NCBI RefSeq assembly: GCF_016239305.1
Contig: NZ_JAEHOQ010000007.1
Location: forward strand, 1 to 64,000
Length of the DNA stretch: 64,000 bases
Reading direction: 5' to 3'
Source: Proteus vulgaris
GTDB taxonomy: Bacteria > Pseudomonadota > Gammaproteobacteria > Enterobacterales > Enterobacteriaceae
Positions 57,879 through 64,000 of the stretch are shown here, piece after piece. The position numbers and the translations under genes are program-made. The notes under the pieces were generated by a model that searched no databases, had not been told where the DNA came from, and saw only the letters and a program-made list of their open reading frames with translations. Numbering within the stretch: the stretch's first letter is position 1; every line of letters starts with the position of its first letter.

Positions 57879-58607
57879 TTAGGAGAGATAATTATTTTTG
57901 CTAGAGCGTTTTGCTGTTTTGATCCACAAACGAGAACCGTTAATAGCGATGGCCAATAAAATAATATATTCAACCGACATGGCATAAACACCTTGCTTGT
58001 AAAATATAACGACACTAATCACGTTGATCACTGACCAAACTAGCCAGTTTTCAACTAATTTACGTGTCATTAAAATCATTGCCACAATCGAAAGGACGGT
58101 CATTGTAGAGTCCCAGAATGGGTAAGCATCAGGTTCAAGAATTGGCGTAGCTAAATTTGCACCAAAAATATTTAATATATCAACTGCAACAACGGCTAAA
58201 TAACCAAATACAGCATCAATATTAAAGGTCAAAGCGACAATAGCAGCAATTGAAGCAATAATTAAAAGGAGGCGATGGCTTGGTTTTAACCAACGAATTC
58301 TTAATTCAGCTTGCTCAAAGTCATTTACTCTACTCCATGCATACCATCCATAAATATTGGCAGCAAAGAAGAAAATTTGAAGCAATAGGCTCGCATATAA
58401 CTGAATTTGGAAAAAGATAATGGCAAATAAGGTGACATTAATGAGTCCAAATAAGTAATTAATAATTTTTTCCTGACTTGCAAGCCATATACACAAGAGA
58501 CCTGCTATTGTGCCCACAGCTTCAATCCACGAAAGTGGGTACCCACCCTGCCCCAGAGGAATGTTGACTAAAATATTATTGATACTAAACCAACTCATGA
58601 CATCCAT
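57879..58607 (-). CDS. pnuC: Nicotinamide riboside transporter PnuC
   Basis: 242 residues, about seven membrane segments, NMN/nicotinamide riboside uptake. WIEAVGTIAGLLCIWLASQE, NIYGWYAW and YPFWDSTMTVLSIVAMILMTRK with WLVWSVINV hold the family WxxW/YGWYxW motifs. In E. coli it follows nadA; here nadA is absent and pnuC is alone behind a NadR-like box. Confidence 0.93.
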   Translation of the reverse strand: MDVMSWFSINNILVNIPLGQGGYPLSWIEAVGTIAGLLCIWLASQEKIINYLFGLINVTLFAIIFFQIQLYASLLLQIFFFAANIYGWYAWSRVNDFEQAELRIRWLKPSHRLLLIIASIAAIVALTFNIDAVFGYLAVVAVDILNIFGANLATPILEPDAYPFWDSTMTVLSIVAMILMTRKLVENWLVWSVINVISVVIFYKQGVYAMSVEYIILLAIAINGSRLWIKTAKRSSKNNYLS

Positions 58608-58767
58608 TTTACAACCCCGACTTAATCATAGAAAAAAACAAAGAAAATATGGGTTATTGCGACATCTTTGCAAAGTAGTAAAGATATATTATAAATTCAT
58701 ATTTATAATGGTACTTAGTTTTCAATACTAAACATTGTATTGCTGAGCTATAAACATAACAAAAAAA

Positions 58768-58785
58768 TGTTTTACACAGTAAACA
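58768..58785 (-). promoter_or_regulatory. NadR-like box between pnuC and the ANT(6)-like gene
   Basis: TGTTTT-N6-TAAACA, one mismatch to TGTTTA-N6-TAAACA. It lies 161 bases before pnuC and 74 before the divergent gene, so NAD status may control either. Confidence 0.6.
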
Positions 58786-58858
58786 AATTATTCTGATTTA
58801 CGCTTTAAACAATAAAAACGACAAATAATTTTATACCTTTTAATTATTAGAGAGAAAT

Positions 58859-59743
58859 ATGGAGCCAACAACACGCTTAATCGATCGCACACTATCTTTT
58901 GCTCTCCTTGATCCTAGAATTGAAGCTGTGATACTGACAGGATCATTAGGGCGTAATAAAAAGATAGACAGTTATTCTGATATTGATATAGAGCTTATCG
59001 GTTATGGCGCGACAGAGCTCGCAAAAAACCAACATTGGCTATCACAATTTGGTGATGGCCTTGTCAGCTTACAATTGGAGTGTGAAGATCCTAAAGGTAA
59101 GTTTTGGCCTATCTACCTACATGTTTTGGCTCAAGGTCGCAAACTGGACATTATGATGGCAGAGCCTGAACGTATTTTTAACATGAAAACAGAGGGCCTT
59201 AGCCCAGTTTACCAGCGTGGATACCAAATCTTACTTGATAAAACAGGTTTATGTGACGGACTTCCTGAAATTAGCACTATAACGCCACCTACGCTCACCA
59301 AAGAGCAAGCTTACAATAATGCTCAAGAATTCTGGTTTGAAGCGTCACAGGTCGCTATAGCTATTTTACGCCATGAATTTTGGTTTGCTAACTATCGCAT
59401 GAACGATATGCGTGAATGGCTAATCGCGTTGCTTGAACAAGTTGCGCTGAGTACATCAATACAAGATGTTTGGTATCAAGGGAAAAACCTAAAAGAGTGG
59501 TTACCTAAATTTTATTCTTTACGCTCATTAGAAAGTACACTTGCAATGAGTACACCTTATGAATCAGCTGCAGCCCTTTCGATTATGATGGCTTTTTTTA
59601 TTGATGCATCACAACGGCTCGATTATTCCCTTGATACCGCAAAAAAAACCCAAGAGCTAGTGAGTAATTGGCTCATTGACAATGAATTTTTGACTGAAAA
59701 TGAATATACCCAAATTACGTCATCAATTATTTGCCATTACTGA
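58859..59743 (+). CDS. ANT(6)-family aminoglycoside nucleotidyltransferase-like protein
   Basis: 294 residues of the streptomycin 6-adenylyltransferase (AadK/AadE) family. The nucleotidyltransferase motif is LTGSLGR (28-32 core) followed by SYSDIDIEL with metal-binding D41 and D43; LDIMMAEP and FWFEASQVAIAILRHEFWFANY also fit. Whether it inactivates streptomycin is untested; many chromosomal members have unknown targets. It starts divergently from pnuC with an AGAGA site and lies next to two tRNA-Lys genes, a common landing site for acquired genes. Confidence 0.82.
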   Translation: MEPTTRLIDRTLSFALLDPRIEAVILTGSLGRNKKIDSYSDIDIELIGYGATELAKNQHWLSQFGDGLVSLQLECEDPKGKFWPIYLHVLAQGRKLDIMMAEPERIFNMKTEGLSPVYQRGYQILLDKTGLCDGLPEISTITPPTLTKEQAYNNAQEFWFEASQVAIAILRHEFWFANYRMNDMREWLIALLEQVALSTSIQDVWYQGKNLKEWLPKFYSLRSLESTLAMSTPYESAAALSIMMAFFIDASQRLDYSLDTAKKTQELVSNWLIDNEFLTENEYTQITSSIICHY

Positions 59744-59915
59744 TTTCAACGTGATTTTTAATTAAAGCGAGGTAGTTTTTTCAATTTTGAGAAAACTATC
59801 GTAATTACTCAATCTGGTGATTAGGTAGTGTTATCAGAAGATAATTGGAGAGACATTAATTGATAATCTAGCGAGGCATTAAAACGATGGTAAATAATCA
59901 AGGAGGAGTTTGAAA

Positions 59916-59991
59916 TGGTGGGTCGTGGGCGATTCGAACGCCCGACCAATTGATTAAAAGTCAACTGCTCTACCGACTGAGCTAACGACCC
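59916..59991 (-). tRNA. tRNA-Lys (UUU), copy 1
   Basis: 76 bases including encoded CCA. The - strand reads GGGTCGTTAGCTCAGTCGGT, anticodon loop CTTTTAA (UUU), T-loop TTCGAAT, acceptor GGGTCG/CGACCC. Identical to copy 2. Confidence 0.97.
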
Positions 59992-60022
59992 ATTTCAATA
60001 AAAACGGATTGGTATTCGAAAA

Positions 60023-60098
60023 TGGTGGGTCGTGGGCGATTCGAACGCCCGACCAATTGATTAAAAGTCAACTGCTCTACCGACTGAGCTAACGACCC
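60023..60098 (-). tRNA. tRNA-Lys (UUU), copy 2
   Basis: Identical 76-base gene, 31 bases from copy 1 and transcribed first. E. coli has a Lys/Val tRNA cluster in the same place beside cpoB. Confidence 0.97.
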
Positions 60099-60213
60099 TT
60101 TTTCGAATCCGCCACATTCTCTGTGGCAACGGCGGGTAATAATACTGATTTAATGTTTTTGTGCAATGTTTTTTTTCAAAAAAACAATCAAGCGTTTAAA
60201 AAACAATCATTTA

Positions 60214-60247
60214 ACCCCGAAAATGCAATATTTTACATTACGGGGTC
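60214..60247 (-). terminator. Possible terminator after cpoB
   Basis: ACCCCG...CGGGGT with an inner AT-rich stem; a TTTTTT lies about ten bases beyond on the - strand. Confidence 0.5.
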
Positions 60248-60252
60248 AATAA

Positions 60253-61020
60253 TTAGAGTGCTGCTAACTGCTTTTGCGCTAATTTAGCGCCCGCACTATT
60301 TGGATATTGCTTAATCACTTGTTGATAAATAGCTTTAGCATTATCCTTTTGCCCTTTCTCTTGCATGATCAGGCCAATTTTATAAAAGGCTTCACTTGCT
60401 TTTTGAGATTTCGGATAGTTTTTAACAACAATAGCAAATGTACTTGCTGCCTGATCCTTATTACCTTTTAAGTAATACATCTGACCCAACCAAAAATGTG
60501 CATTTGATTGATAGCTAGACTTCGGATAGTTATTGATAAAGTTGTTTAATTCAACAATTGCCTTATCGTAATCTTTTGAATTCAATACGATATCAATTGC
60601 TGCATTATAATCGGCCTTCTCATCACCTTGCCCAGAATTAGTTGTAGCAGAAGGTGTTGAAGAAGTAGCATTATCAGATTGTGTGGCTTCTGTTGGTGTG
60701 GAAGCTCCGCCACCAAGGCTATCTAATTGTTGATAGATATTGCGTTGGCGTTCGACAACTTGATTTAGCTGGTATTGGTTTTCCTGAATTTGACCACGTA
60801 ACATATCAATATCACGCTGAGAATCAGCAAGTTGTTGCTGTAATTGGGTCAAAAGCTGGCTATGAGCATTTGAAAAACGCTCAAGTTGGGCGAGTCGTTC
60901 ATCGGTCGAACCTGAACCGATATTACTGATTGGCGCTTGGGCAATAGCGGCTACAGGAGCCGCTACGCCAACCAGTAACAACAGACTCATCAAGAAAGGT
61001 CTGAAGTTACTGTTGTTCAT
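60253..61020 (-). CDS. cpoB: Cell division coordinator CpoB
   Basis: 255 residues. A signal peptide (about 1-28), a coiled-coil (about 38-95, Gln-rich) that trimerises and binds TolA, a Ser/Thr/Ala linker, and a C-terminal TPR domain of three repeats (YNAAIDIVLNSKDYDKAI, SYQSNAHFWLGQMYYLKG, ASEAFYKIGLIMQEKG). Links Tol-Pal constriction to PBP1B. Nine bases after pal. Confidence 0.94.
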   Translation of the reverse strand: MNNSNFRPFLMSLLLLVGVAAPVAAIAQAPISNIGSGSTDERLAQLERFSNAHSQLLTQLQQQLADSQRDIDMLRGQIQENQYQLNQVVERQRNIYQQLDSLGGGASTPTEATQSDNATSSTPSATTNSGQGDEKADYNAAIDIVLNSKDYDKAIVELNNFINNYPKSSYQSNAHFWLGQMYYLKGNKDQAASTFAIVVKNYPKSQKASEAFYKIGLIMQEKGQKDNAKAIYQQVIKQYPNSAGAKLAQKQLAAL

Positions 61021-61029
61021 GCCGTTCTC

Positions 61030-61524
61030 TTAGTAATCCAGTACTGCACGACGGTTTTTCGCATAAGCGGCTTCGTCATGACCCAGTACAGCTGGTTTTT
61101 CTTTACCGAAAGATACGATTGACAGTTGATCAGCAGATACGCCTTTACCTTGTAGGTACATTTTCACAGCGTTAGCACGACGTTCGCCCAGAGCGATGTT
61201 GTATTCTGGAGTACCGCGTTCGTCAGCGTGACCTTCTACAGTGATACGTACTGAAGGGTTAGCACGTAGGAATGCAGCGTGTGCATCTAACAGGTTAGCG
61301 TAGTCTGAGCTAATGTCATATTTGTCAAAACCGAAGTAAACGATGTTTTGTTGTTTCAGTTGTTCTAATTGCTGACGTGCTAATTCTTCAGCAGTAGGAC
61401 CTTGTTCAACAACGGGTACATTGCTTGTATCAGTTTGATCTTCGTTTTTGTTTGAGCTACATGCTGCAACAGCAACGAGTGGTAATGCTAACATCAACCC
61501 TTTAAACACTTTGTTTAATTGCAT
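61030..61524 (-). CDS. pal: Peptidoglycan-associated lipoprotein Pal
   Basis: 164-residue lipoprotein. Lipobox VAVAAC with Cys22; the OmpA-like peptidoglycan-binding domain covers about 60-164 ([28 protein letters not shown]). The outer-membrane part of Tol-Pal. ATG 61524 gives the standard lipoprotein signal; the ten codons upstream are not needed. Confidence 0.96.
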   Translation of the reverse strand: MQLNKVFKGLMLALPLVAVAACSSNKNEDQTDTSNVPVVEQGPTAEELARQQLEQLKQQNIVYFGFDKYDISSDYANLLDAHAAFLRANPSVRITVEGHADERGTPEYNIALGERRANAVKMYLQGKGVSADQLSIVSFGKEKPAVLGHDEAAYAKNRRAVLDY

Positions 61525-61570
61525 CTCTATTTGTTCCTTTATTTTGTTTGCCATACATAATTTTTATGCA

Positions 61571-62869
61571 TCACATAAACGGTGACCAGGCAGGTGATTT
61601 AACCTGACCATCAGTCGCCGGAAGACGCGCTTTGAAACGTCCATCAGTCGATACTAGCTGCAAAATGGTGCCTAAGCCTTGTGTAGAGCTATAAATAACC
61701 ATTGTGCCGTTAGGCGCGATGCTTGGCGTTTCATCCAGAAACGTATCTGTTAGATATTGTACGGAATTCGTTTCCAGATCCTGCTTAGCGATATGTTGCC
61801 TACCGCTTTCAGAACTCACCATAACTAAGAAACTACCATCTGGGCTTACCGCAGGATTTTGGTTTTGTTTACCTTCCCACGTAATACGCTCTGGCGTTCC
61901 ACCGTTAATATTAACTTTGTATATTTGTGGACGTCCACCTTGATCTGAAGTATAGACTAAGGTTTGTCCATCTGGCATCCAATTTGGCTCAGTATTATTG
62001 CTTCTACCATTGGTTACCTGTGTCATATTCCCACTTGCTAAATCCATAACATATAGATTTAAGCTACCACTCTTAGAAAGAGCAAAGGCAAGTTTAGAGC
62101 CATCTGGTGAAAATGAAGGTGCACCATTATGTCTTGGGAATGATGCAATTTGGCGAATTTCACCTGTTGCTAATGTTTGTACCACTAAAGCAGATTGACC
62201 ACTTTCAAAAGTTACATAAGCCAGTTTAGCACCATCTGGTGACCATGCTGGTGACATTAATGGCTGTGATGAACGATAAACACGATCTTGGTTAAATCCA
62301 TCATAGTCAGAAACGCGCAATTCATAAGGATATGCGCCACCGTTAGTCACAACAACATAAGCAATACGTGTACGGAATGCGCCACGAATACCTGTCAGTT
62401 TTTCAAATACTTCATCACTGGCAGTGTGTGCAGAATAACGTAGCCATTTAGATGGAACTTTAAACTCACTTTGAGATAAAACTGCGCCTGGAGAGCCAGC
62501 AACGTCAACTAACTGATAGCTTACTAAATATTGGCCATCTGCTGACGGTTGTACGCGTCCAACAACAACAGAATCAATCCCTAATGCGGTCCATAGTGCA
62601 GGTTGAACTTCAGAAGCCGTGACCGGCTGTTGAGGTATACGTGACACATCAATAGGATTAAACTTTCCGCTATTACGTAAATCAGCTGCAATCACACCAG
62701 CGATATCTTCTGGCATTTGACCAGTGCCTTCCCATTTAAAAGGAACGACACCGATAGGGCGTGCAGTATTCACCCCTTGTGTAATTTCAATTCGAACTTC
62801 AGCGTTAGCCAGAGTGGTTACGCATAAAATTAAAAGTCCGAAGATAACATTTAATGCCTGCTTCATCAT
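61571..62869 (-). CDS. tolB: Tol-Pal system protein TolB
   Basis: 432 residues. A signal peptide (ending ANA, about 24), an N-terminal alpha/beta domain, and a six-bladed propeller with repeats such as [30 protein letters not shown] and [15 protein letters not shown]. Shuttles between TolA and Pal. Two adjacent ATGs could start it. Confidence 0.96.
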   Translation of the reverse strand: MMKQALNVIFGLLILCVTTLANAEVRIEITQGVNTARPIGVVPFKWEGTGQMPEDIAGVIAADLRNSGKFNPIDVSRIPQQPVTASEVQPALWTALGIDSVVVGRVQPSADGQYLVSYQLVDVAGSPGAVLSQSEFKVPSKWLRYSAHTASDEVFEKLTGIRGAFRTRIAYVVVTNGGAYPYELRVSDYDGFNQDRVYRSSQPLMSPAWSPDGAKLAYVTFESGQSALVVQTLATGEIRQIASFPRHNGAPSFSPDGSKLAFALSKSGSLNLYVMDLASGNMTQVTNGRSNNTEPNWMPDGQTLVYTSDQGGRPQIYKVNINGGTPERITWEGKQNQNPAVSPDGSFLVMVSSESGRQHIAKQDLETNSVQYLTDTFLDETPSIAPNGTMVIYSSTQGLGTILQLVSTDGRFKARLPATDGQVKSPAWSPFM

Positions 62870-63008
62870 GTCTCCCTTTTATTATTGCGGTTATTACGCA
62901 ATAACGCACAGAATAGTAACAAACGCTTTTCAACAACACCATACAACACATCAATAACATTCTAAAATAGCTATAAATTAGTGTATGTTTTCCTACTATC
63001 AGACAGTT

Positions 63009-64000
63009 TTATGGCTTAAACTCAATTGTCGATGATTTTACTTGTTCATAAACATCTTTTGGTGGTTTAGGTAATTTAGCAGTATTCGCTGCACGTAATG
63101 CCACTTGGCATAATGCAGGATCACCACCGGAAATCTTCGCATTAATTAACATCCCATCAGGTGCAATACTAATTCTTAGTTCACAAGTTTTACCTTTGTA
63201 TAACTCTGGATCAATGAACTTCTGTTCTATTGCAACTTTCAGTTGGCCTTTATAGCGATCTACACCTTCACCATTTGCACCAGTGCGATTTCCACCACCT
63301 TGCCCTGCTGCAGAGGCTCCACTTTGTTTATTACCATCAGCCATTAAACCATCAAGTAAACTATCAACGGCTTTACTCTGCTGCTGAGCAGCTGCTTTCG
63401 CTTTAGCTTCTGCGGCAGCTTTGGCTTTAGCCTCTGCGGCTGCTTTTGCTTTAGCATCTGCTTCGGCTTTTGCTTTAGCATCTGCTTCAGCTTTCGCTTT
63501 TGCATCTGCCTCTGCTTTCGCTTTAGCTTCTTCTGCTTTTTGCTTCGCGACTAATTCAGCTTGTTTTTTCGCTTCAGCTTCTGCTTGTTTTTTAGCATCC
63601 GCTTGTTCTTTTAAGATGCGATCACGCTCTGCTTTCGCTTGTGCAGCCGCTTCTTCTGCCACTTTTTGTTCTTCTTTCGCTTTAGTGGCAGCTAACGTAG
63701 CTTCTCGTTTTTGAGCTTCTGCTGCCTCTTTTGCTTGTAAACGTTCAATTTCTAATGTCTTCAAACGTTCTTGTTCTTTCATTTGCTGCTGACGCAACTC
63801 TTCTTCTTGTTGCTCAGCTCGCGCTTTACGTTCTTGCTCTGCTTTTTGGACGTTAGCTTGTTGCGCTTTTTGCTGGTTATACTGTTGTACTACAGCATTA
63901 GGATCGACCATAATAGCATCAATAACTTGCCCGTCTTCACCACCGCCACCACCTAAATCCCACTTCTGAGTTAATGACCCCCAGATAAGCAATGCGATAA
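63009..64000 (-). CDS. tolA: TolA, 3' part (N-terminus beyond window)
   Basis: Partial. The frame is open to the window edge; the first codons seen read IALLIWGS, the end of the membrane anchor, so the true start lies outside. A GGGGGEDGQVIDAIMVD linker is followed by a long Ala/Lys/Glu helix (about residues 30-215 of the seen part) with AKAKAEAD-type repeats, then the C-terminal domain (RYKGQLKVAIEQKF, GKTCELRISIAPDGML) that binds TolB/Pal and colicins or phage. Confidence 0.95.
   Translation of the reverse strand, partial: IALLIWGSLTQKWDLGGGGGEDGQVIDAIMVDPNAVVQQYNQQKAQQANVQKAEQERKARAEQQEEELRQQQMKEQERLKTLEIERLQAKEAAEAQKREATLAATKAKEEQKVAEEAAAQAKAERDRILKEQADAKKQAEAEAKKQAELVAKQKAEEAKAKAEADAKAKAEADAKAKAEADAKAKAAAEAKAKAAAEAKAKAAAQQQSKAVDSLLDGLMADGNKQSGASAAGQGGGNRTGANGEGVDRYKGQLKVAIEQKFIDPELYKGKTCELRISIAPDGMLINAKISGGDPALCQVALRAANTAKLPKPPKDVYEQVKSSTIEFKP
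63390..63540 (-). repeat. Coding tandem repeat in TolA domain II
   Basis: A 24-base unit coding AKAKAEAD/AKAKAAAE is repeated about six times; copy number may vary by slippage or recombination. Confidence 0.75.

Noticed and set aside
63421-63714. + strand Ala/Ser/Phe-rich frame opposite tolA
   Set aside because: It is the complement of the TolA Ala/Lys/Glu repeat, with no start signal.

Overview
The window looks like chromosomal DNA of an AT-rich enterobacterium, most likely Proteus or a close relative in the Morganellaceae. This rests on E. coli-like gene blocks (rhtA/dps/dinG, rhlE-cecR-ybhGFSR, ybhL-moa-ybhK-uvrB-bio, pgl-ybhA-modCBA-acrZ-modE, modF/gpmA/aroG/pnuC, tRNA-Lys/cpoB-pal-tolB-tolA) whose proteins closely follow the enterobacterial families, on a low-G+C background. 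The genus call is inference; no search was run.

Layout: 0.2-4.0 kb holds rhtA, dps and dinG. 4.3-12.6 kb is an accessory metabolic region: a LysR regulator, a DapA-family aldolase, a FabZ-like hotdog protein that lacks the catalytic His, then two divergent gene pairs (fumarase-superfamily lyase + MmgE/PrpD protein on -, MetC-like PLP lyase + DcuC-family carrier on +). I read these as a possible pathway for a succinyl-amino-acid adduct such as S-(2-succino)cysteine or iminodisuccinate. 12.9-23.5 kb carries a small membrane protein, sseA, a yeaQ-type gene, dusC, rhlE and the cecR-ybhGFSR ABC exporter with a VOC gene. 23.6-28.1 kb holds ybhL, moaACDE (no moaB) behind a molybdenum-cofactor riboswitch and a ModE box, and ybhK. 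28.2-36.8 kb has a DUF1266 gene, uvrB and the divergent biotin genes bioBFCD/bioA around a BirA operator. 36.8-42.7 kb carries pgl, ybhA, modABC with two ModE boxes, acrZ and modE.

42.8-53.8 kb is the most unusual part: an AT-rich two-partner secretion / contact-dependent inhibition (CDI) island, all on the - strand, lying exactly between modE and modF, which are neighbours in E. coli. Read in transcription order it has cdiB, cdiA, a toxin C-terminus, its immunity gene, an orphan toxin tip plus immunity pair, a SUKH immunity gene without toxin, and a secreted protein of unknown function. Two single in-frame TAA codons break it: one in the POTRA region of cdiB, and one between cdiA and 235 further open codons encoding the nuclease-like toxin tip. 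The modules are separated by three copies of the 3' end of one immunity gene, two of them isolated scars, two carrying the same terminator hairpin. This looks like the footprint of successive toxin/immunity exchange.

53.9-64 kb returns to core genes: modF, gpmA, aroG, pnuC (with a NadR-like box), an ANT(6)-family nucleotidyltransferase gene, two identical tRNA-Lys genes, cpoB, pal, tolB and the 3' part of tolA, which runs off the window end. The gal operon (between modF and gpmA in E. coli) and nadA (beside pnuC in E. coli) are not here.

Regulatory logic visible in the sequence: ModE boxes link molybdate uptake (modABC) with cofactor synthesis (moa); BirA, LexA/DnaA, NadR and TyrR-like sites sit at bio, uvrB, pnuC and aroG as in E. 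coli relatives.
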